A stretch of 48,070 nucleotides of DNA from CAZMSD01 sp964568855 (GCA_964568855.1 CAZMSD010000035.1:1-48070), one strand, 5' to 3'; positions 1-10,663 are shown, counted from the first letter of the stretch. A program made the numbers and translations. Notes: generated by a model from the letters alone, not told the origin.

Positions 1-1295
1 TGATGACCCTGATCTACACCTCGGGCACAACCGGACAGCAGAAGGGCGTGATGCTCAGTCATCGCAACATCGTCAGCAACCTCGAGAGCACCTACCAGGT
101 ATTCCGGATCAGCGAGGAGGACGTCTTCCTGTCCTTCCTGCCCCTGTCTCACGTCTTCGAGCGCATGGCGGGCTATTACATGCCCATGCACGCCGGCGCC
201 TGCGTGTGTTACGCGCAGGACATGACCACCGTGGGCGAGGACCTGCCCGACGCCCGGCCGACGGTGATGATCAGCGTGCCCAGGCTGTTCGAGAAGATCC
301 ACGCCCGGATCATCGAGAAGGCGGAGAAAGGGCCCCGGCTGAAGCTGAAGATATTCCACTGGGCGCTGGGCGTGGGTCGCCGAGTGGCGCAGTGCCGCAC
401 GGAACACCGGCTGCCGGGCTTCCTGCTGGAGCGGCGCTTCCACCTGGCGGACAAGCTGGTTTTCGGCAAGATCCGCGAGCGCACGGGCGGCAGGCTGCGT
501 TTCGCGGTATCGGGCGGCGCGCCGCTGAGGAAAGACCTCTGCGAGTTCTTCCTCTCCGTGGGGCTGCTGGTGATCGAGGGCTACGGGCTGACCGAATCCA
601 GCCCCGTGCTCTCGGCCAATACGCCGGACGATTTCCGTTTCGGCACCGTGGGCCGCCCCTATCCCGGCGTGGACCTGCGCATCGCCCCCGACGGCGAGAT
701 CCTGGCCCGCGGCGAGAACGTGATGCTCGGATATTACAACCGTCCCGGGGAGACCGAGGAAACCCTGGCCGAAGGCTGGCTGCACACGGGAGACATCGGG
801 CACTTCGACGAGGACGGCTTTCTGGTGATCACCGACCGCAAGAAGAACCTGATCGTCACCTCGGGCGGCAAGAACATCGCGCCTCAGCCCATCGAGAACC
901 TGCTGGCCAGCAGCCCGCTGATCGAGCAGGTGATGCTGGTGGGCGAGCGTCGCAACTTCGTCAGCGCCCTGATCGTGCCCAGTTTCGACCTGTTGAGGGA
1001 CGAGCTGGGACTTTCCGATGAATCCCCGCCGCCCACCACCGAGGAGATCGCGAACCGGCCCGAGGTCTCCCGGCTGATCGACGCCGAGATCCAGCGGCTC
1101 TCGCGGGACCTGGCCCAGTACGAGCGCGTGCGCAAGTTCAGCCTGCTGGGCAGCGAGTTCAGCATCGAGTCGGGCGAGCTGACGCCCTCGCTGAAAGTCA
1201 GGCGACCCTTCGTGCTGGACAAGTACCGCGAGCTGATCGAGGGCATGTATCTCACCAGCGATCACAAGGACCGGCAGCGCGAGGACGGGAGATGA
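1..1295 (+). CDS. Long-chain acyl-CoA synthetase (AMP-forming), 5'-truncated
   Basis: Activates fatty acids to acyl-CoA through an acyl-AMP intermediate. The visible 430 residues begin inside the adenylation domain: the P-loop-like motif YTSGTTGQQKGVMLSH lies at about residues 5-20 and is internal in the family, so the first ATG (position 3) is not the true start and roughly 150-200 residues lie upstream of the window. Further signatures are GYGLTES, GWLHTGDIGHFDEDG and the DRKKNLIVTSGGKNIAP segment of the C-terminal subdomain, which carries the family's hinge and catalytic-lysine region. The pattern fits the COG1022 (FAA1/FadD15-like) long-chain branch rather than acetyl-CoA synthetases. Its TGA overlaps the purM ATG by four bases (ATGA), so the two are translationally coupled. 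The family assignment is secure; chain-length preference cannot be read from the sequence. Confidence 0.93.
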   Translation, partial: MTLIYTSGTTGQQKGVMLSHRNIVSNLESTYQVFRISEEDVFLSFLPLSHVFERMAGYYMPMHAGACVCYAQDMTTVGEDLPDARPTVMISVPRLFEKIHARIIEKAEKGPRLKLKIFHWALGVGRRVAQCRTEHRLPGFLLERRFHLADKLVFGKIRERTGGRLRFAVSGGAPLRKDLCEFFLSVGLLVIEGYGLTESSPVLSANTPDDFRFGTVGRPYPGVDLRIAPDGEILARGENVMLGYYNRPGETEETLAEGWLHTGDIGHFDEDGFLVITDRKKNLIVTSGGKNIAPQPIENLLASSPLIEQVMLVGERRNFVSALIVPSFDLLRDELGLSDESPPPTTEEIANRPEVSRLIDAEIQRLSRDLAQYERVRKFSLLGSEFSIESGELTPSLKVRRPFVLDKYRELIEGMYLTSDHKDRQREDGR

Positions 1296-2293
1296 CCGAC
1301 TACCGGGACGCCGGCGTGGACATCGACGCCGGGGAGGCCCTGGTGGAGAGGATCCGCGAGGAAGTGGCCTCCACCGCCACCAGCGGCAGCCTGGGCCGCC
1401 TGGGCGCCTTCGGGGGCTTCTTCCGTCCGGACTTCTCCGGCATGCGGGACCCGGTGCTGGTTTCCAGCGTGGACGGCGTGGGCACCAAGCTCAGGCTGGC
1501 CGCGCTCAGCGGCGTGCATCACACGGTGGGCCAGGACCTGGTGAACCACTGCGTGAACGACATCCTCTGCTGCGGGGCCCGGCCGCTGTTCTTTCTCGAT
1601 TATTACGCCACCGGACGCCTCGACGTGGACGTGGCGGCGGAGGTGATCCGCGGCTTCTGCATCGCCTGCCGCGAGAACGGCTGCGCCCTCGTGGGCGGCG
1701 AGACCGCCGAGATGCCCGGCTTCTACGGCGCCGGGGACTACGACATGGCCGGTACAATCGTGGGACTGGTGGACCGCGAGCGGATCGTCGACGGCGGCCG
1801 GATCAGGCCGGGCGACCGGCTGCTGGGCCTGCCGTCCACGGGCCTGCACACCAACGGATACAGCCTGGCCCGGCGGGTCCTGCTCGAGGACGCCGGGCTG
1901 CCGCTCGATTACAGCCTGCCCGACGGCCGGAAGCTGGGCGAGACGCTGATGGCGGTGCACCGCAGCTACCTCGGTCCCGTGGGCGCGCTGCTTAACGAGG
2001 TGGAGGTCCTGGGAATCAGCCACGTCACCGGGGGCGGGATCCACGGCAACACCGCCCGCGTGCTGCCGCCGGGCTGCGGAATCGAGCTGGACGAGACCGC
2101 CTGGGAGTGGCCGGCGGTCTTCCAGCTGATCCGGGAACGGGGCCGGGTCTCCCGGCAGGAGATGTTCCGGACCTTCAACCTGGGCGTGGGGATGATCCTG
2201 GTTCTGCGCTCAGGCGAGGCGGACAGGGCTTTCGCAGTGCTGGAGGAACGGGGCGAGCGGCCCATCCGCCTGGGCCGCGTGATACAGCACTAG
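1292..2293 (+). CDS. purM: Phosphoribosylformylglycinamidine cyclo-ligase (AIR synthetase)
   Basis: Catalyses ATP-dependent ring closure of FGAM to aminoimidazole ribonucleotide, step five of de novo purine synthesis, in the cytoplasm. The 333-residue length is normal for the family. Hallmarks are the N-terminal YRDAGVDIDAG start, the SSVDGVGTKLRLA nucleotide-binding segment, the GQDLVNHCVNDILCCGA helix, ALVGGETAEMPG, and the C-terminal-domain motif SHVTGGGIHGNTARVLP. The ATG overlaps the stop of the preceding acyl-CoA synthetase. The purine gene purF lies about 11 kb downstream in another operon, so the purine genes are dispersed. A GTGATAC heptamer, using the rare Ile codon ATA, sits in the last codons. 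Confidence 0.97.
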   Translation: MTDYRDAGVDIDAGEALVERIREEVASTATSGSLGRLGAFGGFFRPDFSGMRDPVLVSSVDGVGTKLRLAALSGVHHTVGQDLVNHCVNDILCCGARPLFFLDYYATGRLDVDVAAEVIRGFCIACRENGCALVGGETAEMPGFYGAGDYDMAGTIVGLVDRERIVDGGRIRPGDRLLGLPSTGLHTNGYSLARRVLLEDAGLPLDYSLPDGRKLGETLMAVHRSYLGPVGALLNEVEVLGISHVTGGGIHGNTARVLPPGCGIELDETAWEWPAVFQLIRERGRVSRQEMFRTFNLGVGMILVLRSGEADRAFAVLEERGERPIRLGRVIQH

Positions 2294-2295
2294 TA

Positions 2296-2312
2296 CAGCG
2301 GTCCCGCCGCTG
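2296..2312 (+). terminator. Possible weak stem-loop after purM
   Basis: A perfect 6-bp stem CAGCGG/CCGCTG with a TCCCG loop starts just after the purM stop. No T-run follows, only a mildly T-rich GTGTTTC, so an intrinsic terminator is doubtful. The rest of the interval up to the alaS start holds a TATACATT box near 2483 that could be a -10 element, but no convincing -35 was found, and no small gene was seen. Confidence 0.25.
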
Positions 2313-2519
2313 CGGTGCCGTGTTTCATTCGCACTTCGACGCCGGGGAAGAGCATTCCACTCTGATCCTTCTTTCAGACAAGTGGTAGGGATTCTAGAAC
2401 CCCGGCCGCGCGAACCGTATCTTCCTAGGTTACGTGACGGTGCCGGGATCCCTTGCGCGTCGGTGCTGCAGGGCCGGGCCGGTATACATTCGATGTCGAG
2501 CAGGGAGACAGGATCAGCG

Positions 2520-5150
<2,631 letters not shown>

Positions 5151-5215
5151 TGCGCGGCGGCGGTCGACGGACTCGCCTGCAAACCGTAGTACATGCGAAA
5201 CCGGGACGGGAGTGG

Positions 5216-5995
5216 ATGAACTTCGAACTGGGGCCTGTTGAGAGTTGGCTGCACGCGGAACTGGGCCGCAGCGCCAGGTTCCTGATCCTCGTGGATCCCG
5301 ACCGCGTGGACCGCCGGGGGGCCGCCGAACTCGCCGCGGCCGCCGGCGAGGCGGGCGCCGACGGCTTCCTCGCCGGAACCAGCCTGATGCTGGGCAACCA
5401 ACTGGGCGGCCTGGTGGAGACCCTGCGCGAGACCAGCGGGCTGCCCGTGATCCTGTTTCCCGGAGACGCCGGGCAACTCGTGCCACAGGCGGACGCGGTG
5501 CTGTTCATCAGCCTGATCTCGGGCCGCAATCCCCAGTACCTGATCGGCGAACACGTGCGCGCGGCGCCCCAGCTGGCGGCCAACCACACGGAGTGCCTGC
5601 CCACCGGTTACCTGCTGGTTGAGTCGGGCGTCAGCACTTCCGCCCAGTTCATGAGCGGTAGCCAGCCCCTGCCGCGGAACAAGCCCGACATCGCGGTCGC
5701 CCACGCCCTGGCCGCCAGGGCCCTCGGCCTGCGCCAGCTCTACCTGGAAGCCGGCAGCGGCGCCGTCCGGCCGGTGCCGGCCGAAATGATCGGCGCTGTG
5801 AAGCGGGTCTATCCGCAGCCGCTGATCGTGGGCGGCGGGATCCGTGATGCGGACCAGGCGCGCCGGGCGGTGCGCGCCGGGGCGGACGTGGTGGTGGTCG
5901 GTTCGGCCCTGGAGCCCGGCCCCGCCGAGGAGCGGAGCCTGCGCGGGCGGATCGAGGAGTTCGTGCGGGCCGTCAGGAAGGCCGGGGACCAGTGA
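5216..5995 (+). CDS. pcrB: Geranylgeranylglyceryl/heptaprenylglyceryl phosphate synthase family protein (PcrB/GGGPS)
   Basis: The family transfers a polyprenyl chain from its diphosphate to the sn-3 hydroxyl of glycerol-1-phosphate, the committing step of archaeal-type ether lipids; bacterial homologues occur in Firmicutes and in the FCB group. A TIM-barrel of 259 residues is predicted from the ATG at 5216 (GGGACGGGAG just upstream). The frame is open back to 5150, but the extra 22 residues look like leader. Diagnostic motifs in order are ILVDPDR, ADGFLAGTS, LPVILFPGD, LISGRNPQYLIGEH, CLPTGYLLVE, YLEAGSGA (phosphate and substrate site), IVGGGIR and AGADVVVVGSALE. The LPTGYLLVE and YLEAGSGA pattern fits the group II enzymes found in Bacteroidetes. 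It overlaps gmhA by four bases. The prenyl length used is unknown, and no partner ether-lipid gene is in the window. Confidence 0.9.
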   Translation: MNFELGPVESWLHAELGRSARFLILVDPDRVDRRGAAELAAAAGEAGADGFLAGTSLMLGNQLGGLVETLRETSGLPVILFPGDAGQLVPQADAVLFISLISGRNPQYLIGEHVRAAPQLAANHTECLPTGYLLVESGVSTSAQFMSGSQPLPRNKPDIAVAHALAARALGLRQLYLEAGSGAVRPVPAEMIGAVKRVYPQPLIVGGGIRDADQARRAVRAGADVVVVGSALEPGPAEERSLRGRIEEFVRAVRKAGDQ

Positions 5996-6588
5996 AGCCG
6001 GAGGAGTACATCGCCGAGTCCTTCGAGGAATCCATCCGCCTGAAACGGGCAGTACTGGACCGGCAGAGCGGCGCGATCCTGGCCATGGCCCGCCGGATGG
6101 CGGACTGCCTGCGCGGGGGAGGCAAGATCCTCTTCTGCGGTAACGGGGGAAGCGCCGCCGACAGCCAGCACCTGGCCACCGAGCTGGTGGTCAGGCTGAG
6201 CCCGCGGACGGAGCGGCGCGCCCTGGCCGCGCTGGCCTTGAGCACCGACAGCTCGCTGCTGACAGCCTGCGCCAACGACTTCGGTTTCGAGCGGACCTTC
6301 GCGCGCCAGGTGGAGGCCCTGGGCGCCGCGGAGGATTGCCTGGTGACCATCAGCACCAGCGGAAATTCGCTCAACGTGGTGGAGGCGGCGCGCCGGGCCC
6401 GCGAGCGCGGGATGGCGGTCCTGGGACTGCTGGGCGGAACGGGCGGGAGCCTGCGCGAGCTGGCGGACCAGGCGGTGACCGTGCCCTCGGCCGACCCGGG
6501 CCGCGTGCAGGAGTGTCACATCACTGTTGGACACGTGCTGGTCGGCCTGGTGGAAAGGGAGCTTGACCTGAGCGATGCTGTTTCTTAA
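5992..6588 (+). CDS. gmhA: D-sedoheptulose 7-phosphate isomerase (phosphoheptose isomerase)
   Basis: Converts sedoheptulose 7-phosphate to D-glycero-D-manno-heptose 7-phosphate, the first step of ADP-heptose synthesis for the LPS inner core. The protein has 198 residues and a single SIS domain. The family signature ILFCGNGGSAADSQHLATELVVR is present, with TISTSGNSLNVV for phosphate binding and the C-terminal ECHITVGHVLV helix that carries the catalytic/metal His. The start is GTG at 5992, overlapping the preceding stop as GTGA. A glycosyltransferase family 9 heptosyltransferase gene at 21356 is a plausible consumer of the product. No other ADP-heptose genes (hldE, gmhB) are in the window. Confidence 0.95.
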   Translation: MKPEEYIAESFEESIRLKRAVLDRQSGAILAMARRMADCLRGGGKILFCGNGGSAADSQHLATELVVRLSPRTERRALAALALSTDSSLLTACANDFGFERTFARQVEALGAAEDCLVTISTSGNSLNVVEAARRARERGMAVLGLLGGTGGSLRELADQAVTVPSADPGRVQECHITVGHVLVGLVERELDLSDAVS

Positions 6589-8677
6589 CGGGGCGCTGCT
6601 GGCCTTCCTCGGCGTCCTGGGAATTCCCCTGCTGCTCCACCTGTTGAATCCGCGGCGCCGGAGAGTACACGACCTTTCCTCCCTGCGCTTCCTCAAGCGC
6701 ATCGAGAGCTCGCGGCTGCGGCGGCTCAAAGTGCGGCGCCTGCTGCTCCTGCTGGTCCGCACGGCCCTGCTGCTCCTGCTGGTAGCGGCCTTCGCGCGGC
6801 CGGTGCTGCGAGCGCCGGGCGCCCTGGGCGGCGCCACCCGGGAACCCGTGCGCGCCGTGATACTCTTCGACAACAGTTTCTCCACGGGCTTTCCGGCCGG
6901 CGGGACGGAATCCGCGGTCGCAGCGGAATCCATCGACGCCATCGGCGGCCCATCCGCCTTTGAACTGCTGAAGGAGGACCTGCGGCGGCTGCTGGCGGAG
7001 GCCGGGGCCGATGATTCCTACGCGCTGATACCTCTCGCCAGGCCCGTGACACGAACCGCCGGCGTCCGCGACGCGGCGGGGCTGATGAGCGAGCTGGGCG
7101 CCCTGGATCTGTCGAAGGGCTCGGACGATCCCGCTTCGGCCGTGCGCCTGGCTCTGGAGGTCCTGGATCGCTGGCCCGGGCTTAACCGCGAGCTGCACCT
7201 GTTCAGCGACATGCGCCTGGAGGTTCCGGCGGACAGCCTGGGCCGGGAACTGCCCGGGGACCTGCGCCTGTTCCTGCATCCCCGGAGGACGTCGACGGCG
7301 GACAATCGCCTGGTCGCGGAAGTCCAGTTGAGGACCAGGATCATGCGCTCCGGGGAACCCGTCGTGATCCAGACCTTGAGTCCGGCGGCGCAGGCGGGCT
7401 CCCGCATAGAGCTGGACCTGCTGGTGGAGGAGGAAACCCTGGGACGCAGGAGTCTCGGCGCCGACGAGGACTGGGTCGAGTTCCAGCTGCGCCCGCAGCA
7501 GGCGGGCGCGCTGCGGGCGACGCTGCGCCTTTCCGGAGACGCTTTCGCTGCGGACAACCTGCAGCACTTCACGCTCGTGATACCCGAACGCCTGAGGGTC
7601 CTGCTGGCCGCGCCTACCGGCGAATCGCGGGAGGCGCTGCGCGCCGCCCTGCTGCCCGACGAGCGTTACGGGCGCGAATTCGAACTGAGCGAGATCGAGC
7701 CGCGTGAGCTGGCCCGGGCCGCGCTCTGGGAGCAGGACGTGCTGGTCCTGGCACCGGGCCGCCGTCTGCCGGAATCCGTTCCCGGCCTGGTTAGCCAGGC
7801 CGTCGAGTCCGGTCTTGGATTGATGCTGCTGCCCGGGGAGGAATTCGCGCAGGGCGCCGGCTCCAGGCTGTTCGAGGAGCTGGGCCTGCCGCCGGTGCGC
7901 GGCGTGGTCGACTCCCGGGGGGGTGAAGGACCGGGCGCCGGGCTTCCAGGGATGCGTTCCGGCGCTGCCTGGAGGCTGCAGGACTACGATCTCGAACATC
8001 CGCTGTTCCGCGGCGTGATGCAGGGCGACGATCCGCCCGCCCCCACGGCGATTCATCGCTACCTGGTCTTCGCGGGATCGAGCGGGTTGCGCACCATCGC
8101 GGCCCTGGACGGCGGCCAGCCGATACTGGCGGAGGGCGGCCTGGGAGCCGGAAGGATCCTGGTCTTCGGAACCGGACCAGCCTCCGGCTGGTCCGAGCTG
8201 CGTCGCAGCGGAGTCTTCGCTCCCCTCGTGTCCCGGGGAGCGCGCTACCTGGCCGCGGCGGGCGATCCCTCCCCGGGCGTCTACTGCGGCGAAGGGGCCA
8301 CTCTCGAACTGCGGGGCCTTTCCGGCGACGAACGGATCCGCCTGCGTGGACCGGCTGGAGAATTCCTGCTCAACAGCGGCGCCGGCCGTTCCATGTTCCG
8401 GACGCCTCCCCTGGATCTGCCCGGACACTACGACGTGCTCCATGAGGAGGAACTGCTCGGCCGCCTGGCGGTCAACGTCGATCCACGGGAGAGCCTGGCC
8501 GCGGAATGCCCTCCCGCGCGGCTGGAGAACTGGACCGGCCGGTCCTGGCGCCGCCTGGAGGCCGGCGACTCCCTGGCGGAGGCCAGGTTGGGGCGGGAGA
8601 TCTGGTGGACCATGCTCCTGCTGGCGCTGATCCTGCTGGCGATCGAATCCCTGTTGTCCACCGGAGGAAGACCTTGA
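6575..8677 (+). CDS. BatA N-terminal-domain membrane protein with VWA-like domain
   Basis: A 700-residue membrane protein. Residues about 1-25 form the hydrophobic, leucine-rich BatA N-terminal domain (GIPLLLHLLNPRRRR), followed by a basic linker and a second membrane segment (about 60-78). A von Willebrand-A-like domain follows, with ILFDNSFSTG as a MIDAS-type DxSxS site. Long periplasmic or extracytoplasmic beta-rich regions come next, and a last membrane segment lies near 677-695 (WWTMLLLALILLAIESLL). Such proteins are common in FCB bacteria near MoxR/Bat aerotolerance-type operons, but no moxR, DUF58 or other bat gene is beside it. The ATG lies inside the 3' end of gmhA (14-base overlap), and its TGA overlaps the TTG start of hflX. 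The exact role is unknown. Confidence 0.8.
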   Translation: MLFLNGALLAFLGVLGIPLLLHLLNPRRRRVHDLSSLRFLKRIESSRLRRLKVRRLLLLLVRTALLLLLVAAFARPVLRAPGALGGATREPVRAVILFDNSFSTGFPAGGTESAVAAESIDAIGGPSAFELLKEDLRRLLAEAGADDSYALIPLARPVTRTAGVRDAAGLMSELGALDLSKGSDDPASAVRLALEVLDRWPGLNRELHLFSDMRLEVPADSLGRELPGDLRLFLHPRRTSTADNRLVAEVQLRTRIMRSGEPVVIQTLSPAAQAGSRIELDLLVEEETLGRRSLGADEDWVEFQLRPQQAGALRATLRLSGDAFAADNLQHFTLVIPERLRVLLAAPTGESREALRAALLPDERYGREFELSEIEPRELARAALWEQDVLVLAPGRRLPESVPGLVSQAVESGLGLMLLPGEEFAQGAGSRLFEELGLPPVRGVVDSRGGEGPGAGLPGMRSGAAWRLQDYDLEHPLFRGVMQGDDPPAPTAIHRYLVFAGSSGLRTIAALDGGQPILAEGGLGAGRILVFGTGPASGWSELRRSGVFAPLVSRGARYLAAAGDPSPGVYCGEGATLELRGLSGDERIRLRGPAGEFLLNSGAGRSMFRTPPLDLPGHYDVLHEEELLGRLAVNVDPRESLAAECPPARLENWTGRSWRRLEAGDSLAEARLGREIWWTMLLLALILLAIESLLSTGGRP

Positions 8678-9993
8678 ACCAGAGTTTTCGAACCGCGGGT
8701 TCCGACGCGGGTACCCTCGCGCGCGAGCGGGCCGTCGCCGTGGCGCTGATCAAGGAGGGCGAAAGGCGCGAAATCGTCTTCGAGCACCTTGACGAGTTGA
8801 TCCAGCTGGCCGACACTGCAGGGGCGGACGTGGCGGACCAGGTGATCCAGAATCGCGCGAATCCCGACCCGGCCACCTGGATCGGCAAGGGCAAGGCGGA
8901 ATTGCTGCACGGGGTCTGCGAGGAGCTGGAAGCCGACCTGGTGATCGTGGATGACGACCTCTCTCCGGCCCAGGCTCGCAACCTGGAGCGGATCGTCGAG
9001 CGGCGGGTGGTGGACCGCAGCGGCCTGATCCTCGACATTTTCGCCCGGCGCGCCAAATCCAGTGAGGCGCGGACCCAGGTCGAGCTGGCCCAGCTGAACT
9101 ACCTGCTCCCGCGGCTCACGGGAGCCTGGTCGCACCTTGAACGCCAGCGCGGTGGAATCGGCATGCGCGGACCCGGTGAGACACAGCTGGAAACGGACAG
9201 GCGACTGGTGCGCACGCGGATCAAGCACTTGAAGAGCGAACTCGTCCGCATCACGCGGCGGCGCGCCACCCGCCGTTCCCGGCGCAGCGACGTGTTCAAG
9301 GTGGCCCTCGTGGGTTACACCAACGCAGGAAAATCCACGCTGCTCAACCGCTTGACCGGGGCGGAGGTCCTGGTGGAGGATCGACTCTTCGCCACGCTCG
9401 ACTCAACGGTGCGGCGCTGCGCGCTGCCCGAGGGTCCGGAGTGCCTGCTGGCGGACACGGTGGGCTTCATCCGAAAACTGCCCCACCACCTGGTGGCCTC
9501 CTTCCGCTCGACCCTCGAGGAAGTGCTCGACGCCGAACTCCTGCTGCACGTGATCGATCTCTCGCAGCCGGGTTTCGAGCACCGGATGCAGATCGTGAAC
9601 CAGGTCCTGCGGGAACTGGGCGCGGGCGAGACGCCCGTGTTGCACGTGTTTAACAAGATCGACCAGGTGGAGAACCCGGCCCTGCTGGCCCACGCCCGCC
9701 AGCACTGCCAGCCGGCGGTGCTGGTCAGCGCGACCCGTGACGTGCGCATCGGCGATCTGCTCGAGGGCATCGCCGGCGCTCAATCCAAGGACCAGGAGGA
9801 GCTGAGGCTCTCCATCCCGCTGGATCGCTACGACCTTGTGGCGGCCGCCCGCCGGCGCGTGCGCGTCGTCGAGGAGCATACGGACGAGCGCGGGTATCAC
9901 CTGCTGGTGGCCTGTTCGCCGGAGGACGACTCGGACCTGCTGGAGGCGATGCGTGAAGCAGGATGCAGGGTGCTAAAGTCGGGGGACCGGTAA
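8674..9993 (+). CDS. hflX: Ribosome-associated GTPase HflX
   Basis: HflX binds the 50S subunit and splits or rescues stalled ribosomes under stress. The open frame extends upstream to 8506 inside the previous gene, but the start chosen is TTG at 8674: it overlaps the previous stop as TTGA and has an ideal GGAGGA five to six bases upstream, giving 439 residues, a normal length. An N-terminal HflX domain holds NPDPATWIGKGKAELL and VIVDDDLSPAQARNLE, then the family hallmark GIGMRGPGETQLETDRR. The G domain follows, with G1 GYTNAGKS at about 213-220, G3 DTVGFI, G4 NKID and G5 SAT. It is the last gene of this run; a new promoter region follows directly. Confidence 0.96.
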   Translation: MNQSFRTAGSDAGTLARERAVAVALIKEGERREIVFEHLDELIQLADTAGADVADQVIQNRANPDPATWIGKGKAELLHGVCEELEADLVIVDDDLSPAQARNLERIVERRVVDRSGLILDIFARRAKSSEARTQVELAQLNYLLPRLTGAWSHLERQRGGIGMRGPGETQLETDRRLVRTRIKHLKSELVRITRRRATRRSRRSDVFKVALVGYTNAGKSTLLNRLTGAEVLVEDRLFATLDSTVRRCALPEGPECLLADTVGFIRKLPHHLVASFRSTLEEVLDAELLLHVIDLSQPGFEHRMQIVNQVLRELGAGETPVLHVFNKIDQVENPALLAHARQHCQPAVLVSATRDVRIGDLLEGIAGAQSKDQEELRLSIPLDRYDLVAAARRRVRVVEEHTDERGYHLLVACSPEDDSDLLEAMREAGCRVLKSGDR

Positions 9994-10018
9994 CACGATA
10001 ATGACCGTGATACTCATG

Positions 10019-10031
10019 GTGTGACTCACAC
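10019..10031. promoter_or_regulatory. Palindrome abutting a -35 box (candidate operator)
   Basis: GTGTGACTCACAC is a perfect 13-base palindrome around a central C, ending one base before the TTGACA at 10032. A symmetric site touching the -35 element is where a dimeric regulator, possibly the ribbon-helix-helix product of the downstream gene itself, could bind. The half-site TGTGA resembles a CRP half-site, but the 1-base spacer does not fit CRP. Binding is inferred only. Confidence 0.4.
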
Positions 10032-10060
10032 TTGACATACTCTCTCAAGTGCCGTAGTTT
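10032..10060 (+). promoter_or_regulatory. Sigma-70-type promoter for the KPAA-repeat/RHH gene
   Basis: TTGACA (10032-10037, perfect -35) is followed after 17 bases by TAGTTT (10055-10060, weaker -10) in a locally AT-richer stretch. The predicted transcript starts near 10067 and reaches GGAGG (10106-10110) five bases before the ATG at 10116. Confidence 0.6.
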
Positions 10061-10115
10061 ACTACTGCCATGTAACACCGTGATGCAGAATCAGTCAATT
10101 ACGCTGGAGGTCCCG

Positions 10116-10553
10116 ATGGCAAAGACGATGAGCAAGGCGAAGAAGGCCAAGCCCGCGGCGAAGAAGGCCAAACCCGCGGCGAAGAAGGCCAAGCCCGCGG
10201 CGAAGAAGGCCAAGCCCGCGGCGAAGANNNNNNNNNNNNNNNNNNNNNNNNNNNNNNNNNNNNNNNNNNNNNNNNNNNNNNNNNNNNNNNNNNNNNNNNN
10301 NNNNNNNNNNNNNNNNNNNNNNNNNNNGGCCAAGCCCGCGGCGAAGAAGGCCAAGCCCGCGGCGAAGAAGGCCAAGCCCGCGGCGAGGAAGGCCAAGTCC
10401 GCCGCCAAGAAGGGAACGCGCAAGTCTCAGGAAATGCTCAGCAGCGTGATTCACATCCGCATCTCCGACAAGCTGATGCGCGCCCTCAAGCGCAAGGCAG
10501 GCAAGGAAGGCGTCAGCTCCTTCGTTCGCACCCTGCTTGAGAAGAAGTTCTAG
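10116..10553 (+). CDS. Lys/Ala/Pro-repeat histone H1-like protein with C-terminal ribbon-helix-helix domain (contains assembly gap)
   Basis: The ATG at 10116 is preceded by a perfect GGAGG. After a short MAKTMSKA leader the protein is built of seven-residue KKAKPAA units, four before the N gap and two clean ones plus a partial unit after it, then a degenerate copy. It ends in about 37 residues, IHIRISDKLMRALKRKAGKE then GVSSFVRTLLEKKF, with the strand-helix-helix pattern of an RHH/CopG DNA-binding domain. KPAA-type tails occur in AlgP and other bacterial histone H1-like proteins and bind DNA non-specifically; the RHH part would dimerise and give sequence recognition. The 100 Ns are a conventional gap size, so the true length and even the frame across the gap are unknown, although the two sides share one frame as written. 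A nucleoid or regulatory role is inferred. Confidence 0.75.
   Translation: MAKTMSKAKKAKPAAKKAKPAAKKAKPAAKKAKPAAKXXXXXXXXXXXXXXXXXXXXXXXXXXXXXXXXXXAKPAAKKAKPAAKKAKPAARKAKSAAKKGTRKSQEMLSSVIHIRISDKLMRALKRKAGKEGVSSFVRTLLEKKF
10140..10406 (+). repeat. 21-bp tandem repeat array encoding KKAKPAA, interrupted by gap
   Basis: Four nearly identical 21-base units run from 10140 to 10223; one has AAA for AAG. A partial unit ends at 10343, full copies occupy 10344-10364 and 10365-10385, and a diverged copy lies at 10386-10406. The near-identity at the DNA level, beyond what the protein needs, explains why the assembler broke here and suggests copy-number instability. Confidence 0.9.
10228..10327. other. 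Assembly gap (100 N)
   Basis: Exactly 100 undetermined bases inside the 21-bp repeat array. This is the usual placeholder for a scaffold gap of unknown length. Confidence 0.98.
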
Positions 10554-10631
10554 AACGACCGAGTCCGGCCGGCCCGCACTCGGTGTCACGCTGCGTCGCG
10601 GCGAGCCGGGTTGAGGCCGGGCAAAGAACAG

Positions 10632-10663
10632 AAAAGGCCGGTCCATCAGGACCGGCCCTTTTC
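10632..10663. terminator. Bidirectional intrinsic terminator between convergent genes
   Basis: A perfect 9-bp stem GGCCGGTCC/GGACCGGCC with an ATCA tetraloop (10636-10657) is flanked by AAAA on the left and CTTTTCTC on the right. It can therefore end transcripts from both the RHH gene (plus) and the 53-residue gene (minus). Confidence 0.88.

Noticed and set aside
10019..10031. A CRP/cAMP site, given the cyclase gene in the window
   Set aside because: The half-sites TGTGA and TCACA are only one base apart instead of six.
10140..10406. A CRISPR-like or satellite array
   Set aside because: Units are contiguous 21-mers without spacers and translate in frame to KKAKPAA, so this is a coding repeat.
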